Shown: positions 43,753 through 52,094 of the stretch, in pieces
Numbering within the stretch: position 1 is the first letter of the stretch
How the letters are laid out: each line of letters starts with the position of its first letter
Assembly: GCA_963810305.1 (NCBI GenBank)
Contig: CAWEMY010000018.1
Coordinates: 1-64,000 of the forward strand
Length of the DNA: 64,000 bases
Reading direction: 5' to 3'
Source of the DNA: JACDCA01 sp963810305
GTDB lineage: Bacteria; Acidobacteriota; Vicinamibacteria; Vicinamibacterales; 2-12-FULL-66-21
Made by a program: the position numbers and the translations under genes
Notes under the pieces: generated by a model
The model's database searches: none
What the model was told of the DNA's origin: nothing
Seen by the model: only the letters and a program-made list of their open reading frames with translations

Positions 43753-43836
43753 AACTTCTAACTTCTAACTTCTAACTCCTAAACGCCCAAACCAATATGC
43801 GCAGTTTGGAAGTTAGAAGTTAGAGGTTAGGAGTTA
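43753..43836. terminator. Large inverted repeat of ACTTCTA words between convergent genes
   Basis: The left half is CAACTTCTAACTTCTAACTT, CTAACTCCTAA. The right half is its near complement: TTGGAAGTTAGAAGTTAGAG, GTTAGGAGTTA. The loop is about 25 bases (ACGCCCAAACCAATATGCGC). It lies between the convergent permease (43720) and tryptophan dioxygenase (43834) stops, where a bidirectional terminator is expected. The arms are built from the heptamer ACTTCTA. Confidence 0.65.
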
Positions 43837-44625
43837 CAGCGAAGCTCTGATTTCCCAGAGATCCGGAAACGCGGCCTTCGCAAGTGTGGTCCGCAGGTAT
43901 TCTGCCCCCGCGGATCCGCCAGTACCTGGCTTCGCGCCTATCGTGCGCTCGACCATCTTGACGTGCCGGTAGCGCCACTCCTGCATGCCTTCATCGAGGT
44001 CAACGAGCCGCTCGCAGAGCTCGCTGGTCTTCGGATCCTTCCTATACACCTCGATCAGGATCCGCTGGACCTCGGCCGACGGCTCGATCGGTGCGGTCAC
44101 GTCGCGTGACAATTGCTCCGCCGGAACGTCGTGCCCCTCGCGTTTCAGATACTGCAGGAAGGCATCCCACAGGGTCGGCGCCGCCCATCTGGCCTCGAGC
44201 GACGCGCGCGCGCGAGAATTCGCGGCGAACCGCTCGATCGCCGCGCGCGACTTGTTGCCCATGACGAACTCGAGCTGGCGGAACTGGTCCGACTGGAATC
44301 CGCTCGCGGCCGCCAGACGATTGCGGAACGTGAGGAACTCCAGCGGCGTCATCGTCTCGAGAATGTCCACCTGCGCGACCAGCACTTTCAGGATCGTCAA
44401 CACCCGCTTCAGCGTGTGCTGCGCCCTCACCGCATCGTCGGCACGCAGCAACTGCATGACGCGATCGATCTCGTGCAGCACGACCTTGAACCACAGTTCG
44501 TAGACCTGGTGGATGGCGATGAACAGCAGCTCGTCATGCTCCTCCGAGCGAGGCCGCTGAAGGTCGAGGAGCTTGTCAACCTCGAGGTAGCTGCCGTAGG
44601 TAATTGCGGGATCTTCGGTGGTCAT
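43834..44625 (-). CDS. kynA: Tryptophan 2,3-dioxygenase
   Basis: A 263-residue cytoplasmic haem enzyme that opens the indole ring of L-tryptophan to N-formylkynurenine (EC 1.13.11.11). Signature segments: ITYGSYLEVDKLLDLQRPRS, HDELLFIAIHQVYELWFKVV, MTPLEFLTFRNRLAAASGFQ then SDQFRQLEFVMGNKS, and WRYRHVKMVERTIGAKPGTG then GSAGAEYLR. The proximal haem histidine is the H of RYRHV. Length is normal for the bacterial enzyme. Start ATG 44625 overlaps the cyanophycinase stop by four bases. The kynurenine formamidase and kynureninase genes are not in the window. Confidence 0.93.
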   Translation of the reverse strand: MTTEDPAITYGSYLEVDKLLDLQRPRSEEHDELLFIAIHQVYELWFKVVLHEIDRVMQLLRADDAVRAQHTLKRVLTILKVLVAQVDILETMTPLEFLTFRNRLAAASGFQSDQFRQLEFVMGNKSRAAIERFAANSRARASLEARWAAPTLWDAFLQYLKREGHDVPAEQLSRDVTAPIEPSAEVQRILIEVYRKDPKTSELCERLVDLDEGMQEWRYRHVKMVERTIGAKPGTGGSAGAEYLRTTLAKAAFPDLWEIRASL

Positions 44626-45515
44626 CGTGTCCGCTGTGCCGCGCCCGTGCCGAGTTTCTCGATCCGGCGTGTTTTCATGTTGTAAACATCCCCTGCCGAC
44701 AGGACGAAATACGGCTTTTCCCACGGCTGATAAAGGCGTGTGTTGTCGTGCACCGCAACTTTCCATTTCCCGATGACTTCGAAGGTGTCCTGCTTCACCA
44801 CGATCGCCGTCCCCTCTGACAAACCGATACCGAGCAACTTCGGCAGCTTCTGCATCACCGGAATGAGATGGTCCCATCGGTTCCGCGTGTTGATGTGCTG
44901 ATCGATTGCGGTACCGCGAAGAAACTTGAATGCTTCCTGGTGATCGGGCTCGTTCGTCATCATCACGTCAGCCCCGGACGTGTCGCCGCGCACCAGGTAC
45001 TCTCCCTGAATCGTGGCGCCCGCGGAGCTGCCGCCGATCACGCCGCCGCGCTCGAGCACCTTGTGAAACTCACGATAGGTCAGCGTATTCGCGTACGAAT
45101 CGACGATGTTCCACTGTCGGCCGCCGTTGAACCACACCGCGTCGGCGGAGCGGAGATCCTTGACGAAGTCTTCGGTGTCGCCAACCTTCGGATCATGCGT
45201 ATGCAGCATCTTGACGTTGGTGATGCCGCGCTTGAGCCACGGCTGAACGACGTCCTCTTCCTTGTAAGCCTGGATGGCACCATCCTGTCGCCGATTGCCT
45301 GCTGCGGTCGGCACGATCACGAACTTCTTCGCTGGGCCACCCGCCAGCTCGATGAACTTCTCGAGGATGCCCGTGCCTTCCATCGACCCACCGCCCACAA
45401 TGACCAGCGCGCCCTTCGTGGGTCCGTACTCTGGCGGCGAATCGATGGTCTGGAGGGGCGAGCTGTGGGACGAGAAGACGGCAAGAATCGCGGCAATGAC
45501 GACGGCTCCACGCAT
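44622..45515 (-). CDS. Cyanophycinase-like S51 peptidase, exported
   Basis: A 297-residue S51-family serine peptidase with a signal peptide (RGAVVIAAILAVFSSHSSPL). Features: GALVIVGGGSMEGTGILEKF, KKFVIVPTAAGNRR, DAVWFNGGRQWNIVDSYANT and the nucleophile elbow GGVIGGSSAGATIQGEYLVR (Ser164). GIGLSEGTAIVVKQDTFEVI completes the family pattern. Cyanophycinases release beta-Asp-Arg dipeptides from cyanophycin; exported forms let non-cyanobacteria use the polymer as food. This could equally be a related exported dipeptidase. It is translationally coupled to kynA, which points to amino-acid catabolism as the shared theme. Confidence 0.82.
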   Translation of the reverse strand: MRGAVVIAAILAVFSSHSSPLQTIDSPPEYGPTKGALVIVGGGSMEGTGILEKFIELAGGPAKKFVIVPTAAGNRRQDGAIQAYKEEDVVQPWLKRGITNVKMLHTHDPKVGDTEDFVKDLRSADAVWFNGGRQWNIVDSYANTLTYREFHKVLERGGVIGGSSAGATIQGEYLVRGDTSGADVMMTNEPDHQEAFKFLRGTAIDQHINTRNRWDHLIPVMQKLPKLLGIGLSEGTAIVVKQDTFEVIGKWKVAVHDNTRLYQPWEKPYFVLSAGDVYNMKTRRIEKLGTGAAQRTR

Positions 45516-45544
45516 GTGGACACTATAAACTCAAGGGTGGGTCA

Positions 45545-45576
45545 CAGCCCTAAAAGGGCCGGGCTACGGCTGTCAT
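45545..45576. repeat. Interspersed repeat CAGCCCTAAA...CTACGGCTGTCAT
   Basis: CAGCCCTAAAAGGGCCGGGC, TACGGCTGTCAT lies directly before the permease ATG at 45578. A close relative sits at 55120-55150 (CAGCCCGCTAAAGGGCTGAG, CCACGGCCGTCAT). Each contains a small hairpin (AGCCC...GGGCT-like). No ribosome-binding site for the next gene is visible within it. Confidence 0.6.
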
Positions 45577-45577
45577 C

Positions 45578-48076
45578 ATGCTCAACTTCAAACTCGCCTT
45601 TCGGACACTCTTCCGCGCCCGGTTCGTCACCGCCGTTGCGATCCTCTCGCTGGCGCTCGGCATCGGGGCCAACGCGGCGATCTTTTCGATCTTCAACCAG
45701 ATGCTGTTGAGCGCCCTGCCGGTCGAAAGGCCGAAGGAACTGGTCAACCTCGCCGCGCCGGGCCCTAAGCCGGGATCTCAGTCGTGCAATCAGGCGGGAG
45801 ACTGCGAGTGGGTGTTCAGCTATCCGATGTTCCGCGACCTGGAGAAGATGCACACCGTGTTCGGCGGGATCGCCGCGCACCGGCTGTTCGGGGCAAACCT
45901 CGCGTTCGGTGGTCAGACGATGACCGGTGACGGGATGCTGGTCTCAGGCAATTACTTCCCGTTGCTCGAGACGCGCCCCGCGCTCGGCCGGTTGCTCAAT
46001 TCGAACGACGACAAGGCGGTCGGCGAATCGCCGGTCGTGGTTCTGAGCCATTCGTACTGGACGTCCCGTTTTGGCCAGCGCGCCGACGTGATCAATCAGC
46101 AAATGATCGTGAACGGCCAGTCGATGACGATCGTCGGCGTCGCCCCGCCGAAGTTCGAGGGGACGACGCTCGGTACGACGCCTGAAGTCTTCGTACCGAT
46201 TACTCTGCGCGCCCTGATGGAGCCCGGGTTCCAGGGGTGGGCCAACCGGCGAACCTACTGGGCATATGTGTTCGCGCGGCTGAAGCCGGGCGTGCCTGTC
46301 GAGCAGGCGACCACCGGCCTCAACGTCCTGTATCGCGGCATCATCAACGACGTCGAGGCGCCGCTGCAGCGGGGGATGAGCGAGCAGACGATGACCCGGT
46401 TCAGGGCAAGACAGCTCCGTCTCGAGCCGGGATTTCAGGGGCAGAGCTCGGTACGAGCCGAAGCAGGCACGCCATTGAAACTGCTATTGGCGGTCACCGG
46501 GCTGGTGCTGGTCATCGCCTGCGCGAACATCGCCAACCTGCTGCTTGCGCGAGCCGCCAAGCGCAGCGGCGAGATGGCAATCCGGCTCTCGATCGGCGCG
46601 AACCGCGCGCAGTTGATCCGCCAGCTGCTCACTGAATCACTCATCCTGGCGACGCTTGGCGGGGCGGCCGGCCTGCTGGTCGCGCAGTGGACGCTGCACC
46701 TGATCGCCTCGCTACTGCCGGACGACGCGGCGAGCACGTTCAAGATCGAACTCGATCCGATCGTCCTCCTCTTTGCCGCAGTCCTGACCATCGCCACCGG
46801 ATTTCTTTTCGGCCTCTTCCCGGCGCTGCACAGCACTCGGCCGGATCTCCTGCCGACGCTGAAGGGACAATCCGGCCAGCCGTCGGGCGCGAAAGGGGCG
46901 GCACGGTTCCGCACCTCTCTGGCAACGTTCCAGATCGCGATTTCAATGACGCTTCTCATCGCCGCGGGGCTCTTCGTGAAGAGTCTCGCCAAGGTCTCGC
47001 GGGTCGAGCTCGGGCTGAAAGCTGACAACATCGTGACGTTCGGCGTCTCGCCCGAGTTGAATGCGTATACGCCCGCACGGTCCCAGGTGCTTTTTTCGCG
47101 GATCGAACAGGAGATGGCGTCGACGCCCGGGGTCACCGGCGTTACCGCTGCCCTCGTCGCGCTGATTGCCGGCAACAACTGGGGCACCGATGTCACGGTA
47201 CAGGGGTATCCGACCGGGCCGGACGTCGACAACAACTCCCGTTTCAATATGGTCGGGCCCAACTACTTCAGCACCCTCGGCATCCCGCTGATCGCCGGCC
47301 GCGAGTTCACCGATCAGGACGTCGGCAAATCGCCGAAAGTAGCGATCGTCAATGAGGCGTTCGTGAGGAAGTTCAAGCTGGGAACACCGCAGGAAGCCGT
47401 CGGCAAGCGGATGGCAGACGATGGGACCGTGCTCGACACCGAGATCATCGCAGTCGCGAAGGATGCGAAATACAGCGAGGTCAAGGACGCCATCCCGCCG
47501 CTCTTCTTCGTACCGTATAAACAGAGCACACAGATCGGCTCGATGACCTTCTATGTGCGGACCGCGACCGATCCGGATCAATTCGTCGGCCAGGTCCAGC
47601 GCATCGTCGGACGCATCGACCCGAACCTGCCGGTCGAGAACCTCAGGACGCTGCCGCAGCAGATCCGGCAGAACGTCTTCATGGACCGTTTTATCAGCGT
47701 GATGTCCGCCTCGTTTGCCGTGCTCGCGACATTGCTGGCTGCGGTCGGCCTCTACGGCGTCCTCGCCTACACGGTCTCGCAGCGCACACGCGAGATCGGA
47801 TTGCGGATGGCACTCGGCGCGGCTCCGTCACACGTCCGTCAGATGGTGCTGAAACAGGTGGCCGTGATGACCGCTATCGGTGCGGTGATCGGCCTGGTCG
47901 CAGCGTACTGGAGCGCCACCGGCGCACAGCAGATTCTCTACGAGATGAAAGCCCGCGATCCGCTCGTCTTCATCGGCGCGACGCTGATGCTCACGTCGGT
48001 TGCACTGATCGCCGGTCTGATCCCCGCGAACCGCGCGTCCAAGGTGGATCCGATGACCGCGCTGCGCTGGGAGTGA
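45578..48076 (+). CDS. FtsX/MacB-like ABC permease (short ADOP form)
   Basis: An 832-residue permease without the N-terminal soluble segment of the PadR-linked type: the first helix begins within 15 residues (RARFVTAVAILSLALGIGAN). A MacB-like periplasmic domain follows, with DCEWVFSYPMFRDLEKMH. The first FtsX core is LVLVIACANIANLLLARAAK and RSGEMAIRLSIGANRAQLIR. A second periplasmic domain follows, then the terminal core LAAVGLYGVLAYTVSQRTRE and IGLRMALGAAPSHVRQMVL. No ATPase or PadR gene is adjacent. It presumably exports or moves lipids or peptides, but nothing identifies the substrate. Confidence 0.88.
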   Translation: MLNFKLAFRTLFRARFVTAVAILSLALGIGANAAIFSIFNQMLLSALPVERPKELVNLAAPGPKPGSQSCNQAGDCEWVFSYPMFRDLEKMHTVFGGIAAHRLFGANLAFGGQTMTGDGMLVSGNYFPLLETRPALGRLLNSNDDKAVGESPVVVLSHSYWTSRFGQRADVINQQMIVNGQSMTIVGVAPPKFEGTTLGTTPEVFVPITLRALMEPGFQGWANRRTYWAYVFARLKPGVPVEQATTGLNVLYRGIINDVEAPLQRGMSEQTMTRFRARQLRLEPGFQGQSSVRAEAGTPLKLLLAVTGLVLVIACANIANLLLARAAKRSGEMAIRLSIGANRAQLIRQLLTESLILATLGGAAGLLVAQWTLHLIASLLPDDAASTFKIELDPIVLLFAAVLTIATGFLFGLFPALHSTRPDLLPTLKGQSGQPSGAKGAARFRTSLATFQIAISMTLLIAAGLFVKSLAKVSRVELGLKADNIVTFGVSPELNAYTPARSQVLFSRIEQEMASTPGVTGVTAALVALIAGNNWGTDVTVQGYPTGPDVDNNSRFNMVGPNYFSTLGIPLIAGREFTDQDVGKSPKVAIVNEAFVRKFKLGTPQEAVGKRMADDGTVLDTEIIAVAKDAKYSEVKDAIPPLFFVPYKQSTQIGSMTFYVRTATDPDQFVGQVQRIVGRIDPNLPVENLRTLPQQIRQNVFMDRFISVMSASFAVLATLLAAVGLYGVLAYTVSQRTREIGLRMALGAAPSHVRQMVLKQVAVMTAIGAVIGLVAAYWSATGAQQILYEMKARDPLVFIGATLMLTSVALIAGLIPANRASKVDPMTALRWE

Positions 48077-48106
48077 CGTTTGCGCCCCGCGCCCTGCGCG
48101 CCGCGC

Positions 48107-48703
48107 TTATCGCCGCTCATACTTCCAATTGCGCCCTTTGCCCTCGGCGATCCACTCGAGGGCGGTGGCGAGCCGGCGCTGGCGGGTGGCTTCCTGCTTC
48201 GCGTCGGCGACCCATTCGACGTATTCGCGGCGGTGGCTGGGGCTGAACGCGTCGAAGGCGGCTTTCGCTTTCTTGTTCTTCTTGAGCGCTGCCGCGAAGT
48301 ACTCAGGCACCCTTACTGGCCCCTTGGGAGTCTTCGGCTCGCGTTTGATCCTCACGCCTTCATCGTTCAGCTTCGCCGCGCGCCGCACGAGCGCGGCGAT
48401 CGCCTTCTCGGCCGGAAGCTCGTCGACAGAGTGCACCCGGCCCAATTGAGTCATCGGACCCCGTGACTCCGGCTGTTGCTCGAGCAACGGTCCCTTCCAG
48501 AAACCGACGGAGCAATAGGCCTTGAACGCGGCCATCCCGCACATCGGCCCCTTGTGCTCGAACGCAGGCACACTCCACTTGATGGTCTCGACCACATCCG
48601 GGCAGCCGGCGTGGACCGCCTTGCGGACGCGGGTCAGGATCGGCTGCGCGAACGGCCGTGCCTTCGCGATGTACGCATCGACGCGTGAATCCCTTGTGCC
48701 CAT
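48107..48703 (-). CDS. YdeI/DUF1801-like protein
   Basis: A 198-residue cytoplasmic protein with a DUF1801 N-terminal part (DAYIAKARPFAQPILTRVRK, CPDVVETIKWSVPAFEHKGP, MCGMAAFKAYCSVGFWKGPL). A YdeI-like C-terminal helix bundle follows (VPEYFAAALKKNKKAKAAFD, FSPSHRREYVEWVADAKQEA, TRQRRLATALEWIAEGKGRN), where 'F..LS.shrreyv.wI..AKr.eTR.rRi' is the family signature. The family is linked to bacteriocin or stress protection in annotations, without firm biochemistry. The start overlaps the stop of the upstream M20 peptidase (TGATG), giving a two-gene unit. Confidence 0.8.
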   Translation of the reverse strand: MGTRDSRVDAYIAKARPFAQPILTRVRKAVHAGCPDVVETIKWSVPAFEHKGPMCGMAAFKAYCSVGFWKGPLLEQQPESRGPMTQLGRVHSVDELPAEKAIAALVRRAAKLNDEGVRIKREPKTPKGPVRVPEYFAAALKKNKKAKAAFDAFSPSHRREYVEWVADAKQEATRQRRLATALEWIAEGKGRNWKYERR

Positions 48704-50103
48704 CACTGCCTCCTGGCGAGCGATTCGACGAGGTCGTAGTTGAATCGCACGAAGCGGTGCAGCTCCGTTTCGAGGATCCTCTCCTGATCGCTGTGCGCAC
48801 CGAATCCCTTGGGACCATCCTCGATGTCGGTCGCAGGACCGATGCCGTAACACTGAATACCCTTGGCGCGCAGGTAGGCCATGTCCGTCGCGCCGGTGGA
48901 CATCGAGGGCAGCGTTACCGCCTGGTAGTGCTTCGTGATCATTGCCTCGATCGCCTTGAACCCGGGTGAGCCGAGATTTGCGCTGCCGGTGCCCGGCCGG
49001 ACGTCCCGTTGCGCCCAGGTCACCTCGATCGCCGGATCGTTGATCACCTTTTTCACCTGCTCGATGAACGCAATGTGGTCATCGTCAGGATGCACTCGGA
49101 CATCGAGCGTCGCCCGGGCGTCGGAGGGGATGACGTTGATGCGATAGCCGGCCTGGATGATGTTCGGGGAAATTGACGTGCGCAGCATCGACGCGTGCCT
49201 GGGCTCGTGGTCCAGGAAGAACTCGTCGGCGGCGTCCACGACCTTGGGGTCGGAGCTGAGGACGTCCAGGTAACGCTTCGCCTCTGCGGGGGTCGAGACC
49301 GACGCCAGGCGTCGGAAGTATGCGCGCGTGATTTCGTTCAGCCGCACCGGCGGCTTCCACGCCGCGATTCGTCCGACCGCGTTGGTGAGGTGGACGATCG
49401 CGTTCGACCGGAGCGGCACCGATCCGTGCCCGGCCGGGCCGCGTGCGGTCAGTTCGATACCTCGCGGGATCTTCTCGAGAGTCTGCACCGACGCGAATTT
49501 CACCTTCCCACCCTGCCGCGTGACGCCGCCCCCTTCGGCGAGACAGAACTCAGCCTCGATCTTCGGGAAGTGCTCGTTCACGACATACTGGATCCCGACG
49601 CGCGTCGATCCTTCCTCCCCGGCCTCAGCGAGAAAAATGACGTCGCGATCGAGCGGCACGTTCTGCCGTTTCAACGTCAGCATCACCATCAGCGCGGCGA
49701 CGAGGTTATCTTTGTCGTCCACCGTGCCGCGTCCATAGATGTAGCCACCATCCCTCGTGGCGGAAAAAGGCGGGTACGTCCACTTCTTCGGATCGACGTT
49801 GACGACGTCGGTGTGTCCCATCAGGAGCAGGGGCCGCTTCGCGCCGCTGCCTTTCAGGCGCGCGATGACATTCGGGCGGTTGGGTTCGAGGGCGACGACC
49901 TCCACCGGAATCCCTTCCGCTTCGAGCACCTGTTTGAGGTAGTCCGCCGCCAGCTTCTCGTGGCCCGGAGGATCGCTGGTGTCGAACTGCACCAGCGCTT
50001 GAAAGTGCTGGAGTGTTTCGTCCTGGATTTTCTGCCAGTCGGGGGGCGAGGTTTGCCCGACTCCGAGAGTGGCGAGGAGCCCGATAAGTGCAATCTGTCG
50101 CAT
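48703..50103 (-). CDS. Exported M20-family metallopeptidase
   Basis: A 466-residue di-zinc peptidase with a signal peptide (RQIALIGLLATLGVGQTSPP). Metal site motifs: LLLMGHTDVVNVDPKKWTYP (His and first Asp), YGRGTVDDKDNLVAALMVML (bridging Asp), FLAEAGEEGSTRVGIQYVVN (catalytic Glu-Glu) and GIGPATDIEDGPKGFGAHSD (late His). The dimerisation insert starts at RGIELTARGPAGHGSVPLRS. Members cleave dipeptides or N-acyl amino acids. It is first in the unit with the YdeI-like gene. The upstream gap holds CAGGAG repeats. Confidence 0.88.
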   Translation of the reverse strand: MRQIALIGLLATLGVGQTSPPDWQKIQDETLQHFQALVQFDTSDPPGHEKLAADYLKQVLEAEGIPVEVVALEPNRPNVIARLKGSGAKRPLLLMGHTDVVNVDPKKWTYPPFSATRDGGYIYGRGTVDDKDNLVAALMVMLTLKRQNVPLDRDVIFLAEAGEEGSTRVGIQYVVNEHFPKIEAEFCLAEGGGVTRQGGKVKFASVQTLEKIPRGIELTARGPAGHGSVPLRSNAIVHLTNAVGRIAAWKPPVRLNEITRAYFRRLASVSTPAEAKRYLDVLSSDPKVVDAADEFFLDHEPRHASMLRTSISPNIIQAGYRINVIPSDARATLDVRVHPDDDHIAFIEQVKKVINDPAIEVTWAQRDVRPGTGSANLGSPGFKAIEAMITKHYQAVTLPSMSTGATDMAYLRAKGIQCYGIGPATDIEDGPKGFGAHSDQERILETELHRFVRFNYDLVESLARRQ

Positions 50104-50130
50104 CGGGGCGGGATGCTACCACGGTGGGAT

Positions 50131-50157
50131 AACAGGAGCTCAGGAGATCAGGAGTTA
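50131..50157. repeat. CAGGAG word repeat
   Basis: AACAGGAGCTCAGGAGATCA, GGAGTTA: three copies of (A/T)CAGGAG, the reverse complement of the CTCCTGA word at 32922-32980 and elsewhere. It lies between the divergent M20 peptidase and VWFA genes. Confidence 0.7.
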
Positions 50158-50273
50158 CCCGTAAGCGCGTCGGGCTCCGGCGCGTGGCGTCGCGTGCGCC
50201 GGAGCTGCCCGTGTGACCTTCGTCCTCTCCGTGCGGTATCCTGTCGCCGCCAGCCGTAATACCGAGAGGACTT

Positions 50274-52094
50274 ATGGGCGCTCGTCAGATTTCAGTCGTT
50301 GGCGCGTGCATCCTCGTGCTCACCGCAGCTGTCGCAGCGCAGCAGCAATCGCCACCAGCACCGCAGGATCCGCAACAGACGTTCCGCAGCCGCGTGACCG
50401 TCGTGCCGGTCGACGTTCGCGTCGTCGATCGCGCTGGCAAACCGATCACCGATCTGAAACAGGAAGACTTCACCATCATCGAGGACGGCGTTCCGCAGAA
50501 GATCGTCCACTTCTCCTTCCAGGTGCTCACGCCGGGGGCGTTCGGCGACACACCGCCCGACTTCCGGAAGCCGCTCGGCGAAACCGTGGCGCCGCAGAAC
50601 AAGCGGATCTTCCTGCTGGTGCTCGGCACCGGACGACAGGTTGGGCCGGTCCGTGGCGTGCAGGCGGCGGTGAAGTTCATGAAGGAGCGGCTGCTGCCGC
50701 AGGATCAGATCGCGATCCTCGCCTACAACCGCGCCACCGACTTCACGACCGACCACAAGAAGGCGATCGAGACAGTCGAACGCTACTGGAAGAAGCACGA
50801 ATGGATCGAGTCGAGGCTGCGGCAGCATTTCAGCGGCCTCTCCGCGGTCTATTCCTCCCCGGACGTAATCCCCCCAGATATCCAGAAAGAAGTCGACACG
50901 ATCTTTCGCGCGCCGGGAGCGCTCACCTCACGAACCCTGTCAGCGACAGGTGTGACCGATGCCGCGCAGCTGTCCGCTGACACGCGGCGCACGCGAGACC
51001 AGATCGAGAGGGCGGAAGCCGCAGCCGACCGTATTGCGAACAACGTCGCCTCCCCCTTCGACCAGTCCATCGTCGACGAAGCGGGATTGAATGACGTGTC
51101 GTTCGATGAGTACATCGAGAAGACCGCCGACACGACGGCGGACCTCGGAAGGCTGTACGGCGGCATCCGATACCTCCGCTACCTCGACGGCGAGAAGCAT
51201 CTCGTGTTCCTGACGCCGAACGGCCTGTTCCTGCCGCGACTGGAGAACAGCAACAGCATCGCCGCGCTGGCCAACGATGCGCGCGTGAGCATCGACATCA
51301 TCCACACCTACGGCATGGCCGGCGGGACTGCACCGCCCGTCCGCTTGCCAGCCTCGAGCTCCGCAGCCGCGCAGGCGTCGCTGAATGCGGCGATGCCGTC
51401 TTCCGGCGCCACGTTCATGCAGCGGTTCTCGGTCGGCAGCTCCAGGCAGATTTCAGATCTCACCGGCGGACGCACCACCGCCTTCGCGGCGGGCGACGAG
51501 GCGTTCAAGCGACTGGACGAGTCGACCCGCGCGCAGTACCTGCTCGGCTACTCCCCCACCAACGGCAACTGGAACGGCGCGTATCGCCGCATCACCGTGA
51601 GGGTCAGCCGGAAGGACGCGCAGGTGCTGTACCGCCATGGCTACGCCGCGCGGCAGGAAATCAAACCGCTGACTCGCCGCGAGTATCTCAGTTACAGCCG
51701 GATCGCGTCCGCGGCGAATCTGACACGCCCGATCGACGATCTGAAAATGCGGGTGGTGACGACCAGCATGAACAGCACTCCTGAGGGGATGTTCCTCAGC
51801 GTCGAGGTGCGGATAGAGCCCGGCGCTCTGAAGTTCGTCCGACAGGGCGATGAATACCTGGCGAAAGTCGACGTGCTCCACTTCTGCGCCGATGCGAAGG
51901 AACAACTGGTCGGAGAGACCTGGCAGACGCTGGACTTCAAACTGACCGACGCCAACTACCAGAAGTTCATGCGTGAAGGCGTCGGCTACACCATCCGCGT
52001 GCCGGTCACAGGGGACCCGCAGCACCTGAAAGTCATCCTCTACGACTACGGTGCGGACCTCGTGGGTTCCGCGATGGTCCAGCTGAAGAAATAG
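50274..52094 (+). CDS. VWFA-related exported protein of the acidobacterial type
   Basis: A 606-residue protein with a signal peptide (SVVGACILVLTAAVAAQQQS). The N-terminal strand region (VVPVDVRVVDRAGKPITDLK, QEDFTIIEDGVPQKIVHFSF) precedes a VWA-type fold (RIFLLVLGTGRQVGPVRGVQ, LPQDQIAILAYNRATDFTTD). A long helical insert follows, then KHLVFLTPNGLFLPRLENSN, ARVSIDIIHTYGMAGGTAPP, LTGGRTTAFAAGDEAFKRLD and STRAQYLLGYSPTN. The classic DxSxS metal site is not conserved here (LVLGTGRQ). A C-terminal beta domain follows. Function unknown; the family is abundant in Acidobacteria. It overlaps the convergent helicase gene by 62 bases. Confidence 0.85.
   Translation: MGARQISVVGACILVLTAAVAAQQQSPPAPQDPQQTFRSRVTVVPVDVRVVDRAGKPITDLKQEDFTIIEDGVPQKIVHFSFQVLTPGAFGDTPPDFRKPLGETVAPQNKRIFLLVLGTGRQVGPVRGVQAAVKFMKERLLPQDQIAILAYNRATDFTTDHKKAIETVERYWKKHEWIESRLRQHFSGLSAVYSSPDVIPPDIQKEVDTIFRAPGALTSRTLSATGVTDAAQLSADTRRTRDQIERAEAAADRIANNVASPFDQSIVDEAGLNDVSFDEYIEKTADTTADLGRLYGGIRYLRYLDGEKHLVFLTPNGLFLPRLENSNSIAALANDARVSIDIIHTYGMAGGTAPPVRLPASSSAAAQASLNAAMPSSGATFMQRFSVGSSRQISDLTGGRTTAFAAGDEAFKRLDESTRAQYLLGYSPTNGNWNGAYRRITVRVSRKDAQVLYRHGYAARQEIKPLTRREYLSYSRIASAANLTRPIDDLKMRVVTTSMNSTPEGMFLSVEVRIEPGALKFVRQGDEYLAKVDVLHFCADAKEQLVGETWQTLDFKLTDANYQKFMREGVGYTIRVPVTGDPQHLKVILYDYGADLVGSAMVQLKK

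Noticed and set aside
48107..48853. Longer start for the YdeI-like gene, 50 codons upstream
   Set aside because: The extra residues lie opposite the M20 peptidase end and have no family match; the ATG at 48703 overlaps the upstream stop as TGATG.
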